A DNA stretch of 64,000 nt. It comes from Nitrospira sp. CR1.2 (lineage in GTDB: Bacteria > Nitrospirota > Nitrospiria > Nitrospirales > Nitrospiraceae). The DNA lies in NCBI GenBank assembly GCA_014055495.1, contig WIAG01000014.1, forward strand, positions 1 through 64,000, read 5' to 3'. Positions within the stretch are counted from its first letter, which is position 1. Every line of letters begins with the position of its first letter. The translations under genes were made by a program, and so were the position numbers. Below the pieces are notes generated by a model that saw only the letters and a list, made by a program, of their open reading frames with translations, was not told the origin of the DNA and did no database searches. Positions 35,001 to 44,881 of this stretch are shown piece by piece.

Positions 35001-35927
35001 TTAGAGGTGATGCAGAGTCGACTCAAGAAATCGTTCCGCGTCGATGGCGGCCATGCACCCGGAGCCGGCCGCGGTGATGGCCTGACGATATTTGGTATCC
35101 TGCACGTCGCCCGCGGCAAACACGCCGGCGACGCTGGTGGCCGTGCCTTGCGAGGTGAGGATGTACCCCTTTTCATCCATCGCGAGTTGGCCCTTGAAGA
35201 GATCGGTGTTCGGGCGGTGCCCGATGGCGACGAAGATGCCGTCGCAAGCCAGTTCAGAGGAAGTTCCTGTCACGAGATTCTTGAGCCGGGCCCCGATGAC
35301 CAGGTCCGTTCCGAGGATGTCCTCGACGACGGAATTCCACGCGAACGAAATTTTTTCATTCTTCATGGCGCGGTCCTGCATGATCTTCGATGCCCGCAGT
35401 TTGTCACGCCGGTGGACCACGGTGACGGTTCTGGCAAATTTTGTGAGGAAGGTGGCCTCTTCCAGCGCGCTGTCGCCGCCGCCCACGACCACTAACTCTT
35501 TTCCGCGAAAAAAGTAGCCGTCGCAGGTTGCGCAGGTCGAGACGCCGTGGCCGGTCAGGCGTCGTTCATTGGGCAGTCCGAGCGGAATGGCCGAGGCGCC
35601 GGTGGCGAGAATCAACGCCGCTGTCTCGACGGTGTGTTCTCCGTCGATCGTCAGACGAAAGGGCCGCCGGGCAAGATCTACCGCGGACACATCGCCGGTC
35701 AGGAACTCCGTCCCAAACCGTGCGGCCTGCCCCCGCATCTCCTTCATGAGCTCGGGGCCCATGATGCCCTTGGAAAATCCGGGATAGTTTTCGACCTCGG
35801 TGGTGGTGGTCAATTGTCCGCCGGATTGCCAGCCCTCGATCAGCAGCGGGGAGAGATTGGCGCGTGCCGCATAGATGGCGGCGGTGAGCCCGGCTGGTCC
35901 GGACCCGATAATGACAAGGTTGTGCAT
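35001..35927 (-). CDS. trxB: Thioredoxin reductase
   Basis: FAD/NADPH enzyme that keeps thioredoxin reduced. GSGPAGLTAAIYAARA binds FAD, STCATCDGYF holds the redox cysteine pair, VVGGGDSALEEA binds NADPH, and AAGDVQDTKYRQAITAAGSGC closes the FAD site. 308 residues. An extended -10 (TG-t-TAGCAT, 35942-35934) ends six bases before the ATG and there is no ribosome site, so the mRNA may be leaderless. Confidence 0.97.
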   Translation of the reverse strand: MHNLVIIGSGPAGLTAAIYAARANLSPLLIEGWQSGGQLTTTTEVENYPGFSKGIMGPELMKEMRGQAARFGTEFLTGDVSAVDLARRPFRLTIDGEHTVETAALILATGASAIPLGLPNERRLTGHGVSTCATCDGYFFRGKELVVVGGGDSALEEATFLTKFARTVTVVHRRDKLRASKIMQDRAMKNEKISFAWNSVVEDILGTDLVIGARLKNLVTGTSSELACDGIFVAIGHRPNTDLFKGQLAMDEKGYILTSQGTATSVAGVFAAGDVQDTKYRQAITAAGSGCMAAIDAERFLESTLHHL

Positions 35928-35959
35928 GCGCGGATGCTAACACACCGAAGCCGTGAGGG

Positions 35960-36562
35960 CTAGGCCAGTGCGAGGAGTTCGCGGTAGAGCCGCTTCACGG
36001 CGGTGAAGAGGTGCGGACGGGGGGTGGTGCCGTCAAGGAGATAGTCGGCAGCCGCGGCTTTGCGCTTCAACGGCAGTTGGCTGCGAATGCGTCTGATGGC
36101 CTCGGCGCGGGTGAATCCGTTACGCTTCTTCAGGCGGGCGATTTGAGTTTCGCGATCTGCGGTGACCACGATGACCTGGTCCACGCGCTTGTCGATGCCG
36201 GCTTCGAAGAGAAGCGGAACGTCGTACATGACGACGGCCTTGGGGTTGTTGCGTGCGGCTTGTCTGGTCCGTCTGGCCTGTTCCCGCGCGACGCGAGGGT
36301 GGATGATCTGCTCCAGCCGTCGCAGCTTGGACCGGTTCCGGAAGACCATGGCGCCCAGGGCCTGACGATTCAGCGTGCGATCAGGGTTGAGCACGGTCTT
36401 GCCGAACGTCTTGATGATCGCGCGCCAGGCGGGTTTTCCTGGTTCGACGACCTGATGGGCCAGTGCATCGGCATCGATGACCACTGCTCCGCACCGGGCA
36501 AACATGTGTGCCACCGTGCTTTTGCCGGTCGCCACTCCGCCGGTGAGCCCTACGAGAATCAT
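35960..36562 (-). CDS. coaE: Dephospho-CoA kinase
   Basis: Last step of coenzyme A synthesis. It begins MILVGLTGGVATGKST (P-loop) and continues with DADALAHQVV, HPRV and YDVPLLFEAG; 200 residues is standard. I chose the ATG at 36562 because the first strand starts there. An ATG at 36580 would add six residues; neither has a good ribosome site. It lies 32 bp upstream of trxB on the same strand and is divergent from the beta-helix gene. Confidence 0.95.
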   Translation of the reverse strand: MILVGLTGGVATGKSTVAHMFARCGAVVIDADALAHQVVEPGKPAWRAIIKTFGKTVLNPDRTLNRQALGAMVFRNRSKLRRLEQIIHPRVAREQARRTRQAARNNPKAVVMYDVPLLFEAGIDKRVDQVIVVTADRETQIARLKKRNGFTRAEAIRRIRSQLPLKRKAAAADYLLDGTTPRPHLFTAVKRLYRELLALA

Positions 36563-36609
36563 GGGGCGTGAAGATAACATGGGGTAGCAGCCCCCGCAAC
36601 GATGCTCGA

Positions 36610-36639
36610 TTGACTTCTCGTTGGTCCCGGCGGTATAGC
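36610..36639 (+). promoter_or_regulatory. Predicted promoter of the beta-helix gene (leaderless)
   Basis: TTGACT (36610-36615), 18-nt spacer, TATAGC (36634-36639). Seven bases then lead to the ATG at 36647, so the transcript would begin at the start codon. Confidence 0.5.
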
Positions 36640-36646
36640 CATCCAT

Positions 36647-37672
36647 ATGGTCCATTCGATGTTTCAACGCGTGTTCATGTGTCTTGTGATCGTGGTCATG
36701 GCCGTGACGGGCGCGCCGGCGGAAGAGCCGGCGGGTGCGGAGCGCGAGCCCCTGGTGGTGGCCTTGGACGGGTCGGGACAGTACCGCTCCATTCAAGAGG
36801 CGGTCGACGCCGCGAAGAAGGGGGATACCATTCTGATCAGGCCCGGCGCCTATGCCGAAGATGTCACGATTCACAGCAAGGAGAACGTACGTCTGATCGG
36901 GGCCGGCATGGATCAGGTGACGATTCTGGGCCGTGAACGGGTGGGCGTGTTTCATATCGGCAAGTGGCCCTACGGCGCCACGAACATTGAGATTTCCGGC
37001 ATTACGGTGAATGAACACGGCGGGCACGCGATGGGCATGTTCAACGGCCGCGGCATTCACTTCCATCATTCGCGCGTGAAGGGCATGTTGTTCACGCAGC
37101 AGGTAGAGGATGTGCGGATCGAAGATTGCCTCATCGGTGGCAGTGAAACCACCGGTATTCAGTTTGCCAACTCGCAGGCCGTCATGCGCAGGAATTTCAT
37201 CCATGACAATGACCATGGGGTCAGTGTGGCGGGCAAGTCCACCGTACGCCTGGAACGAAACGTCATCACGAGGAGCCTCTTCGAGGCGGTGATCGTGAAT
37301 GATCAATCCCGTGCCATTCTGGTCGGCAATACGTTTGTGAAAAACGGCGGAGGGGCGGCGTTCCTCGGCACCTCCCAGAACGAAGCGTCCGGCAACATCG
37401 TCAGCTTGAATACCTATGGATTTGTCGTCAGCGCTTCAAGCCGGGTGCTCTTGTCCTACAATGCCATGCAAAATTCCGGGTCCAACTATCTCCGTTCGGG
37501 CACTCCCAACCAACCGGCTCCCGAATTGAAGCCTGATTCCGATTTGACGGTCGATCCACGCTTCGTTGACACTTTGCGAGACGATTTCAGGTTGCGAGCG
37601 GATACGTCCCTTGTTCGGATCGGCGAGTTCCCCTACCTGGGCGCCCTCCCTCCCCTGACCGAATCCCACTAA
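36647..37672 (+). CDS. Exported right-handed parallel beta-helix protein
   Basis: 341 residues. Signal peptide (about 8-25, APAEE). The mature part starts with GQYRSIQEAVDAAKKGDTILIRPGAY, the usual cap of pectin-lyase-like helices, then at least eight rungs of the NosD/DUF1565 kind with repeated N-x-I/V and G-V patterns. Members bind or cleave polysaccharides, or, as NosD, help metal insertion. No catalytic set is obvious, so the substrate is open. No ribosome site; probably leaderless. Confidence 0.85.
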   Translation: MVHSMFQRVFMCLVIVVMAVTGAPAEEPAGAEREPLVVALDGSGQYRSIQEAVDAAKKGDTILIRPGAYAEDVTIHSKENVRLIGAGMDQVTILGRERVGVFHIGKWPYGATNIEISGITVNEHGGHAMGMFNGRGIHFHHSRVKGMLFTQQVEDVRIEDCLIGGSETTGIQFANSQAVMRRNFIHDNDHGVSVAGKSTVRLERNVITRSLFEAVIVNDQSRAILVGNTFVKNGGGAAFLGTSQNEASGNIVSLNTYGFVVSASSRVLLSYNAMQNSGSNYLRSGTPNQPAPELKPDSDLTVDPRFVDTLRDDFRLRADTSLVRIGEFPYLGALPPLTESH

Positions 37673-37826
37673 CCGTCGGCCAAAGCAGTCACAAATTCAG
37701 TGGTTAGCCCGTTGACCAGGACGGACCGCTGCATGTGCTATGCTTCATCGTGAGCGGAGACATGATGTGGCTCCGGTTGGCTCAAGAATTGCTGTACTAC
37801 GACCGACAAGGGATTGGAGGTGAGAC

Positions 37827-38012
37827 GTGGCCAGCTTTCGATTCGAACTAGAAAAGCGCAGCACCGACGGGATTCCCAACTTGGCGGAAGTGGAATCCGG
37901 CAAGCTCCTCGGGGCGGTGTTGCCCATGTCCGAGCAGGCGCAACTCCAGTTGCGGGATAGTATCGAGGTCATCGACTATCTCATGAACCAGGAAGGTGTG
38001 ATCTGGAGTTAG
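37827..38012 (+). CDS. Small conserved-looking protein of unknown function
   Basis: 61 residues, cytoplasmic, starting at GTG with GGAGGTGAG four to six bases upstream, a very strong ribosome site. The sequence (MASFRFELEKRSTDG, then an acidic helix ending in YLMNQEGVIWS) has no cysteine and no known motif. An extended -10 (TG-c-TATGCT at 37739) about 80 bases upstream could be its promoter. 258 bp without a gene follow before the glycoside hydrolase. Confidence 0.65.
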   Translation: MASFRFELEKRSTDGIPNLAEVESGKLLGAVLPMSEQAQLQLRDSIEVIDYLMNQEGVIWS

Positions 38013-38270
38013 TGCCTCTGCCTCCCGGTTGACCCGCCCGCACCCTGTCTCCCACATGTTCCTGGCATCGTTCCGGTCAATCTCGGTCCTCATCGGAGCC
38101 GATCTCCTTTTCCCCTCAGTCCTTCTCCTCGACGTCAGATTCCCGCGCGGTGCGAGTCTAGCAGCCGGGATTCGTCGATCCGAGCCCCCAGTTGAATCTT
38201 TTTGACGCCGGGTGCATGCTGGCAGCGGTTGTGTGGCCGACTGCGGCCGCTGGACGGGAGTCTGTGTCAT

Positions 38271-40946
38271 ATGTCGACATCGGCAGAGGGGGAGGCCGCA
38301 CGCCAGCTCTCAGCGGAGCAACAGCGCCTTGAGGAAGATGATCTGCGTCGGAAGCATTGGAAGCGGTGGGGGCCTTATTTGAGCGAACGCGCCTGGGGGA
38401 CGGTGCGGGAGGATTATAGCCCCTACGGAACGGCTTGGGAGTCAGTCCCTCACGACCAGGCGCGTTCGAAAGCCTATCGGTGGAATGAGGACGGGCTGGC
38501 CGGAATCTGCGATCGTCACCAGTTCGTCTGTCTTGCGCTGGCGCTCTGGAACGGGCGCGATCCGATTCTCAAAGAACGGATGTTCGGCCTCACCGGCCAT
38601 GAAGGGAATCACGGGGAGGATCTCAAAGAATACTACTTCTACCTCGACTCCACCCCCACGCATTCCTACATGAAGTTTCTCTACAAGTATCCGCAGGCCC
38701 CGTTTCCCTATACCCAACTCGTTGAAGAAAATCGCCGCCGGACCCGGAACGATCCGGAGTTCGAACTGCTCGATACGGGCGTATTCGACGACGACCGGTA
38801 CTTCGATGTGTTCGTGGAGTATGCGAAGGCCTCGCCCGAAGACCTGTTGGTGCGGATCGAGGTCATCAACCGGGGCTCGGTGCCGGCGGATTTGGCGGTG
38901 TTACCGACGATCTGGTTTCGCAATACGTGGTCCTGGGGCCTCGATGTGCGCCGCCCTCGGATGCGCAAGGGCCGGTCCATGCCCGGCGTCAGCGTCGTGG
39001 AGTTCGATCACGACTACTATGGCCGCCGACAACTGCTCTGTGAAGGGGCGCCTGATCTGCTCTTCACCGAAAACGAGACCAACACCCGGCGGCTGTATGG
39101 CGATGCAGACGGCGAACGGTACGTGAAGGACAGCTTTCACGCGTACGTCGTGGAAGGGGAGCGGGCGGCCGTCAATCCTGAACAGGTCGGCTCGAAAGCC
39201 GCGGCGCACTATGTTCTTTCCGCCCAGCCCGGCCGGCCGGTGAGTATCCGGTTGCGTTTCACGAACGGTGCATCCGAAGGCGCGTTCGACCCTGAGTCGT
39301 TTGATGCCGCCTTCGCGACGCGGCTTCGGGAGGCAGATGAGTTTTATGCGCATCTCGCCCATCCGGACTTGTCCGACGACGCGCGCTTGGTTCAGCGGCA
39401 GGCCTTTGCCGGCCTTCTGTGGAGCAAGCAGTTTTATCACTACGCAGTCGATCGCTGGCTGAAGGGGGATCCCGCCGGTCCCGAGCCGCCACCGGAGCGG
39501 TTGCGCGGAAGGAACGCCGACTGGACGCACCTGTACAACGCCGACGTCATCTCCATGCCGGACAAATGGGAATATCCCTGGTATGCCGCCTGGGATCTGG
39601 CGTTTCATTGCCTGCCGATTGCGCTGGTGGATTCCCGCTTCGCGAAGGACCAGCTCGTGCTCATGCTGCGTGAGTGGTATATGCATCCCAACGGGCAGAT
39701 TCCCGCCTACGAATGGGCCTTGGGAGATGTGAATCCTCCGGTGCATGCCTGGGCGGCCTGGCGGGTGTACAAGATCGAAAAGAAGCGAAAAGGGGTGGGG
39801 GATCGCATCTTTCTGGAGCGGGTCTTCCACAAACTGCTGCTGAATTTTACCTGGTGGGTGAATCGCAAAGATGCCGAAGGGAAAAACATCTTTCAGGGCG
39901 GATTCCTGGGATTGGACAACATCGGGGTCTTCGACCGGAGCAAACCGCTCCCTACCGGCGGGCACATCGAGCAGTCGGACGCCACGAGTTGGATGGGCAT
40001 GTATTGTCTCAACATGTTGTCCATCGCGCTCGAACTGGCCCGCGACGACCGGGCCTATGAAGACGTCGCCAGTAAGTTTTTTGAACATTTCGTGTATATC
40101 TGCCGGGCCATGAACAACATCGGCAATGCGAAGATCGAACTCTGGAACCGCGAAGACGGGTTTTACTACGATGTGCTGCATCTGCCGGACGGGAAGACCT
40201 TTCCGATGAAGGTCCGTTCGATGGTGGGGCTGATTCCCCTGTTTGCCGTCGAAACCCTGGACTCTGAGCTCATCGACCGACTGCCGCGTTTCAAGCACCG
40301 CATGCAGTGGTTTATTGAGAATCGTCCGGATTTCAGTCTGCACATCGAAACACAGTCGCAGGACGGGGAGGTGCGCCGCTTCCTGTCGCTGGTGAATCGC
40401 CATCGCTTGCCCAAGGTGTTGCGGTACATGCTGGATGAACGCGAGTTTTTATCGCCGTATGGTGTGCGGGCGTTGTCCCGCTATCATCAGGAGCATCCGT
40501 ACATCCTGTCGATGATGGGTACGACCCATTGCGTGGAGTATCAGCCGGCGGAATCCTCGAACGGCCTCTTCGGCGGGAACTCCAATTGGCGTGGGCCGGT
40601 CTGGTTTCCGGTGAACTATCTGCTCATCGAATCGCTGCAGAAGTTCCATTACTTCTTGGGCGATTCGTTTACCGTCGAGTATCCGACCGGATCCGGTGAG
40701 CGGCGTCACCTTGCCGACGTCGCCGCGGAGCTCTCTCGCCGCCTCACGCATACCTTTTTGCGCGGAGCGGATGGCCGGCGTCCTGTGTACGGCGGCACGG
40801 AAAAGTTTCAGCAGGACCCTCATTGGCGTGACCTCGTATTGTTCTACGAATATTTCCATGGCGACAACGGTGCCGGGATCGGCGCCAGTCACCAGACCGG
40901 CTGGACCGGTCTGGTCGCCAAGTTGATTCAGCAATCAGGAACGTAA
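38271..40946 (+). CDS. MGH1-like (GH63-related) glycoside hydrolase
   Basis: 891 residues, cytoplasmic (no signal). The N-terminal beta-sandwich starts near [22 protein letters not shown]. The (alpha/alpha)6 barrel (about 400-880) has [47 protein letters not shown] and a C-terminal [19 protein letters not shown] block. This family resembles glucosidase I and mannosylglycerate hydrolases and acts on alpha-glucosides or mannosides. GGGAG lies about 12 bases before the ATG at 38271. The debranching enzyme gene follows after 13 bp, which suggests one pathway of storage or compatible-solute turnover. Confidence 0.88.
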   Translation: MSTSAEGEAARQLSAEQQRLEEDDLRRKHWKRWGPYLSERAWGTVREDYSPYGTAWESVPHDQARSKAYRWNEDGLAGICDRHQFVCLALALWNGRDPILKERMFGLTGHEGNHGEDLKEYYFYLDSTPTHSYMKFLYKYPQAPFPYTQLVEENRRRTRNDPEFELLDTGVFDDDRYFDVFVEYAKASPEDLLVRIEVINRGSVPADLAVLPTIWFRNTWSWGLDVRRPRMRKGRSMPGVSVVEFDHDYYGRRQLLCEGAPDLLFTENETNTRRLYGDADGERYVKDSFHAYVVEGERAAVNPEQVGSKAAAHYVLSAQPGRPVSIRLRFTNGASEGAFDPESFDAAFATRLREADEFYAHLAHPDLSDDARLVQRQAFAGLLWSKQFYHYAVDRWLKGDPAGPEPPPERLRGRNADWTHLYNADVISMPDKWEYPWYAAWDLAFHCLPIALVDSRFAKDQLVLMLREWYMHPNGQIPAYEWALGDVNPPVHAWAAWRVYKIEKKRKGVGDRIFLERVFHKLLLNFTWWVNRKDAEGKNIFQGGFLGLDNIGVFDRSKPLPTGGHIEQSDATSWMGMYCLNMLSIALELARDDRAYEDVASKFFEHFVYICRAMNNIGNAKIELWNREDGFYYDVLHLPDGKTFPMKVRSMVGLIPLFAVETLDSELIDRLPRFKHRMQWFIENRPDFSLHIETQSQDGEVRRFLSLVNRHRLPKVLRYMLDEREFLSPYGVRALSRYHQEHPYILSMMGTTHCVEYQPAESSNGLFGGNSNWRGPVWFPVNYLLIESLQKFHYFLGDSFTVEYPTGSGERRHLADVAAELSRRLTHTFLRGADGRRPVYGGTEKFQQDPHWRDLVLFYEYFHGDNGAGIGASHQTGWTGLVAKLIQQSGT

Positions 40947-40959
40947 CCCGGAGTGGTGC

Positions 40960-42945
40960 ATGACGATCGATGCGAGGGAGTGTCGGGATCTTGATCGAGC
41001 GTTGAGTCTGGAATGGCTCGAGCCGAACGGTCGCGGCGGCTTTGCGTCGGGGACGGTCGCCGGCGCCAACACCCGCCGGTATCATGCCTTACTGCTGGTC
41101 GCCAGGCATCCACCGGTCGATCGTGTGGTGCTGGTTAATCATGTGGAAGAATCGGTCGAGATCGGAGGAGACTCCATTCCCCTCTCGACGAACGTCTACG
41201 GCGGCGCGGTGCATCCGGAGGGGTACCAGTATTGCGAGCAGTTTTCCAATGTCCCCTGGCCGACCTGGCAGTTTGCCTGCCACGGTATCCGGTTGGAGCG
41301 GGAGCTGGTCTGTCCCCATGGCCGTGACCTGGTCATCCTTCGCTGGCGACTGCTGGATGACGCCTCGCCGACCGTGGTGTTGCGTGTGCGACCGATGCTC
41401 ACCGGGCGGGATTTTCATGCGACCCATCATGAAAATCCCGGCCTGCGAGGCGAGGCGACGATCACGGAAGGGCAGGTGGTCTGGCATCCCTATGAGGGTT
41501 TGCCGCCGGTGCGGGCGCTCCACAACGGGCAGTACCATCACCGGCCAGATTGGTACCGCCAGATTCACTATCGCGTCGAGCGGGAGCGCGGGCTTGAGCA
41601 TGTCGAGGATTGGTGGTCGCCGGGCGAGTGCCTGTTCACCCTCACTCCGGGGACAGCCGCTGAACTCCTGTTTACCACCGAGACCATTCCGACTCTCAAC
41701 GTGACGCAGCTCATGGACGCGGAACGTCGTCGTCGTGAGATGGTGGTGACCGCTGCGCCGGGAGAAGATGAAGTGATCCGCCGACTGTGGGGCGCTTCGA
41801 ATGCCTACCTCGTGAAGCGGGGAGCCAGGCAGACGGTGATCGCCGGGTATCCCTGGTTTGCCGATTGGGGACGGGATACCTTCATTGCCCTGCCGGGGCT
41901 CTGCCTGGTGACCGGCCGGTACGACGTGGCCCGACACGTGATCGAAGCGTTCGCGTCGTATGTGTCGCAGGGGATGGTCCCCAATCGATTCCCCGACATC
42001 GGGGAGCAGCCGGAATACAACACGATCGATGCCTCCTTGTGGTTCATTCATACCGTCGATCGCTACCTGCACTACAGCGGCGATCTTGCGGGTGTGCAGC
42101 GGATGGCCTGGCCGGCGATCAAGCAGATTCTCGACGGGTATCGCCGGGGCACGCGTTTCGGAATTCGCCTGGACGAAGACGGGTTGATTACCGGCGGCGT
42201 CGAGGGGGTGCAGCTGACTTGGATGGACGTGAAGATCGGAGACTGGGTCGTGACGCCGCGGCACGGAAAGCCGGTCGAGATTCAAGCGCTCTGGGTGCGG
42301 GCCCTGGCGGTTGCCGCTGCGCTGGCGGAGCAGTTCGGCGAGTCGGCCTATGCGGTCCACTGTCGACAGGATCGTGCCCGTGCGACCGCATCGTTTCGGG
42401 AACGGTTCTGGTACCGGACCGGAGGGTACTTATTCGATGTGGTCGACGGGCCGATCGGGGATGATGCGTCGCTGCGGCCCAACCAAATTTTTGCCCTCGC
42501 GTTGGATGATCAGTTGGTGACCGATACGCAGGCGAAACAGGTGCTTCAATTGCTCAAGGAGCGCCTTCTTACGCCGGTCGGGCTGCGGACGCTGGCGCCG
42601 GAAGATATTCGGTTCTGTGCGTCGTACGAAGGGGGCGTGGCCGAGCGGGATGCCGCGTATCATCAAGGGACCGTGTGGCCGTTCCTGCTCGGCCCCTTCG
42701 TGACGGCGTGGGTGAACACTTACGGAGACAGCCCGGCTGTGCGTCGGGAAGCACGGCTGTTTCTCCAGGGGGTGGTCGAGCATCTCGACGACGCTTGCCT
42801 GGGGCAGGTGTCGGAAATTTTTGACGGAGCACTCCCTCATCGGGCGCGCGGCTGTGTCGCGCAGGCCTGGTCCGTGGCGGAGGCCTTACGGGCCCTCATC
42901 GAAGATATCGGTGTGACTCGCGAGGGCGCGCCGGTGGTGCGTTGA
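40960..42945 (+). CDS. Glycogen debranching enzyme-type amylo-alpha-1,6-glucosidase
   Basis: 661 residues. The N-terminal domain (about 20-240) has EWLEPNGRGGFASGTVAGANTRRYHALL. The C-terminal GH133-type (alpha/alpha)6 barrel has AGYPWFADWGRDTFIALPGL, NTIDASLWFIHTVDRY, LTWMDVKIGDWVVTPR and HQGTVWPFLLGPF, with the acidic residues expected of the family. It removes alpha-1,6 branches from glycogen. GGAG is seven bases before the ATG. Cotranscribed with the upstream hydrolase. No glycogen synthase or branching enzyme gene is in this window. Confidence 0.93.
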   Translation: MTIDARECRDLDRALSLEWLEPNGRGGFASGTVAGANTRRYHALLLVARHPPVDRVVLVNHVEESVEIGGDSIPLSTNVYGGAVHPEGYQYCEQFSNVPWPTWQFACHGIRLERELVCPHGRDLVILRWRLLDDASPTVVLRVRPMLTGRDFHATHHENPGLRGEATITEGQVVWHPYEGLPPVRALHNGQYHHRPDWYRQIHYRVERERGLEHVEDWWSPGECLFTLTPGTAAELLFTTETIPTLNVTQLMDAERRRREMVVTAAPGEDEVIRRLWGASNAYLVKRGARQTVIAGYPWFADWGRDTFIALPGLCLVTGRYDVARHVIEAFASYVSQGMVPNRFPDIGEQPEYNTIDASLWFIHTVDRYLHYSGDLAGVQRMAWPAIKQILDGYRRGTRFGIRLDEDGLITGGVEGVQLTWMDVKIGDWVVTPRHGKPVEIQALWVRALAVAAALAEQFGESAYAVHCRQDRARATASFRERFWYRTGGYLFDVVDGPIGDDASLRPNQIFALALDDQLVTDTQAKQVLQLLKERLLTPVGLRTLAPEDIRFCASYEGGVAERDAAYHQGTVWPFLLGPFVTAWVNTYGDSPAVRREARLFLQGVVEHLDDACLGQVSEIFDGALPHRARGCVAQAWSVAEALRALIEDIGVTREGAPVVR

Positions 42946-43046
42946 ACTGCTGTGCCGGGCCGATGCCTGCGACGACGCTCCCGATGGTTGTCTCCCCATG
43001 CGTCGCCGATGCGTCGATCTTTTCTCCGGATTCCTGCCCAAAATTC

Positions 43047-43076
43047 TTGACAGTGCCGGAAGCATTCCGGTAAGCA
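43047..43076 (+). promoter_or_regulatory. Predicted promoter with a perfect palindrome in the spacer
   Basis: TTGACA (43047-43052), 18-nt spacer, TAAGCA (43071-43076). The spacer holds the perfect inverted repeat CCGGAA-gca-TTCCGG (43056-43070), a good operator candidate between -35 and -10. The ATG at 43085 follows eight bases after the -10, so the mRNA would be nearly leaderless. Confidence 0.45.
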
Positions 43077-43084
43077 TACGATCA

Positions 43085-43591
43085 ATGGCACTCTCCAAGG
43101 CGATACCTCTGTCTGCGTGGCTTTCGGTCGGCATGTTGCTTGCCGGTTGCCAGATGTTCGATGCCTCCACGCAATCGACGACCGTGCGATCGACATCGGT
43201 GATGTCGATGTGGGAATTGTACCGACACTGCCAGACGAGCGGTGATGTCGAGACGGTTTTGTCGGCCGCAAAGCAATTGCAACAATCCGCCGATACCCAT
43301 GTCGTCCCCGCTCCCGATGTTCCGAAGAGTCTGGATCGCTTCGTTACGAAACAGCCGGTACGCACGACCGTGGATCCCAAAGCCCTGGCTGCGTCCTGCA
43401 CCCTGCAGGCGGCTCGGACAAGCCTCGGCGCGGGGCGTGAGCAGGAAGCAGAACAGCTTCTGTATGCCGTGGTGTTGAGTTATCCCGAAAGCGACTACAC
43501 CTTCTATGTCGCACAGGCGAAGGTGTGGATAGAAGAACTGCACCGCCCCGGAGCAGGGGATCCCGTCATCCATCCCATTTCCATCAACTAA
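43085..43591 (+). CDS. Hypothetical lipoprotein
   Basis: 168 residues. The lipobox LLAGC (Cys at about 22) follows a signal helix. The mature part has a short Ser/Thr-rich linker, then a helical region (SMWELYRHCQTSGDVETVLSAAKQLQ and GREQEAEQLLYAVVLSYPESDYTFYVAQA in outline) that looks like one or two degenerate TPR helices. Two further cysteines are in the mature region. The start at 43085 fits the signal; the longer frame from 42998 does not. No family recognised. Confidence 0.7.
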   Translation: MALSKAIPLSAWLSVGMLLAGCQMFDASTQSTTVRSTSVMSMWELYRHCQTSGDVETVLSAAKQLQQSADTHVVPAPDVPKSLDRFVTKQPVRTTVDPKALAASCTLQAARTSLGAGREQEAEQLLYAVVLSYPESDYTFYVAQAKVWIEELHRPGAGDPVIHPISIN

Positions 43592-43766
43592 CCGCGGTCG
43601 GTCTCGTCTCCTCCTCGATACGATATCTGTACCCCCTCTGAGCTATGCTTGGGTGGTGCCGTGCTATTCCCACTCGCTCCAGACCGTTCGTTTCCGTCGG
43701 GAAGCTTCCTCATATGGCTTGCCTGTTGTTCTCGTCCTGCCGGTGCCGGGATGGATGGTTGGAGTA

Positions 43767-43795
43767 TTGACAGAGCGGGTAGATGGCCGTAGTCT
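43767..43795 (+). promoter_or_regulatory. Possible promoter of the HbpS/GlcG-like gene
   Basis: Perfect TTGACA (43767-43772), 17-nt spacer, TAGTCT (43790-43795, 3 of 6 matches). The weak -10 keeps this tentative. The leader would be about 35 nt, with GGAGG before the ATG at 43837. Confidence 0.35.
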
Positions 43796-43836
43796 CGCGA
43801 TGCGATGATCATTGAGACAACGATGGATGGAGGCCA

Positions 43837-44391
43837 ATGATGGTGAGGGCGATACACGTGTCCAGGAGACAGTCGGGCCTTGCGGTGCTGGGGGTCATGA
43901 TGTTGATGGCAGCCGCCGGAGGGGCGTCGGTGGCACAGGCAGCGGATGAGTTGCCGAAAGAATCAGTGTTGCCGGCGTCGCTGGCCGGCAAAGCCGCGCA
44001 GGCGGCAGTGGATTTCTGCAAGAAGGACGGCTATCGAGTCAGCGCGTCTGTCGTGGATCGCGCCGGCGTCTTGCGCGCCATGTTGCGGGCCGACGGCGCT
44101 GGCCCGCACACGGTCGACAGCAGCAGGAAGAAGGCCTACACCGCAGCCAGCTTGCGCCGTGCGACCACGGAGTTGGCGGAGATGATCGCTAAGCAACCGG
44201 CGTTGCAGGCCTTGCGGGAGATGAACGAGAGTATTTTGATGGTGGGTGGCGGGTTGCCCATCGAAATCGCCGGTGAAGTGGTGGGGGCGATCGGAGTCGG
44301 TGGGGCCCCGGGCACTCATTTGGATGATGCCTGTGCCGAAGCCGGTCTCGATGCCATCGGAGCCGCTTCGAAGATGCCTGCGGGAAAATGA
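43837..44391 (+). CDS. Exported HbpS/GlcG-type (DUF336) protein
   Basis: 184 residues. Signal peptide (about 15-35, AQAAD). The mature domain has AAVDFCKKDGYRVSASVVDRAGVLRAMLRADGA, KKAYTAASLRR, and GGGLPIEIAGEVVGAIGVGGAPGTHLDDACAEAGL in outline: the GlcG/HbpS fold. Exported members such as HbpS bind haem and sense redox stress; haem binding here is inferred from the family. GGAGG precedes the ATG. The stop overlaps the next gene as ATGA. Confidence 0.9.
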   Translation: MMVRAIHVSRRQSGLAVLGVMMLMAAAGGASVAQAADELPKESVLPASLAGKAAQAAVDFCKKDGYRVSASVVDRAGVLRAMLRADGAGPHTVDSSRKKAYTAASLRRATTELAEMIAKQPALQALREMNESILMVGGGLPIEIAGEVVGAIGVGGAPGTHLDDACAEAGLDAIGAASKMPAGK

Positions 44392-44852
44392 AACGAATGC
44401 GAGGGAGGGGGCCGAGCCTGATGGTGATCGGCTTGCTCCTCGTCCTGGTCGGCTGCAATAGTGATCGTCCGGAGCCGGCGGAGGTCGATCTCCCCTCCGT
44501 CGGCCTACGGGTGCAATTGATTCGTGTGGCCACCCATCCGTTTTTGTCCCGCTATCGGCTGACCCTCTCTGTCGCCGGCCGGGAGGGTTGTGAAGCGACG
44601 GCGGAACTGTTTCCCGATACGGGGTATGTCGGGCGCCGCAATCTGTACGCGCAGGCGTCGGGTGCGATCACCGTCTTGGGGCAGTACGACGCGAGGGTCG
44701 TGGATCCGTCGAGTTGCGCCATTCGCCTGGTGGAGTTTCAATCGTTGACCGGACAGGCCACCTACCTTGGCATGTTTGACGTCAATGCGCAGAAGCGATG
44801 GCAATTTTTCCCGCCATCGGTCAGACCCGAACGGCCGTTTGAAAAGCTGTGA
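44388..44852 (+). CDS. Hypothetical lipoprotein
   Basis: 154 residues. A signal helix is followed by lipobox LVGC (Cys at about 22). The mature part is a small beta-rich domain with two cysteines (GREGCEATAELF and PSSCAIRLVEF), probably disulfide bonded. Translation is coupled to the HbpS/GlcG-like gene by ATGA, so the two probably act in the same envelope process. No family recognised. Confidence 0.75.
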   Translation: MKRMRGRGPSLMVIGLLLVLVGCNSDRPEPAEVDLPSVGLRVQLIRVATHPFLSRYRLTLSVAGREGCEATAELFPDTGYVGRRNLYAQASGAITVLGQYDARVVDPSSCAIRLVEFQSLTGQATYLGMFDVNAQKRWQFFPPSVRPERPFEKL

Positions 44853-44881
44853 GCGCGCGGCTGGGGTGGTTTCCCGGTGCG

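Noticed and set aside
36483-36515. Sigma-54-like motif on the minus strand within coaE
   Set aside because: TGGCAC and TTTGC occur, but the GG to GC distance is 11, not 10, and it lies inside coding sequence.
38901-40403. 500-codon minus-strand frame opposite the MGH1-like hydrolase
   Set aside because: Typical antisense frame of a high-GC gene. The plus strand carries the conserved hydrolase motifs and a ribosome site.
41089-42360. 423-codon minus-strand frame opposite the debranching enzyme
   Set aside because: Same reason: the plus strand has the catalytic barrel motifs, and the antisense product is His/Arg/Pro-rich without domains.
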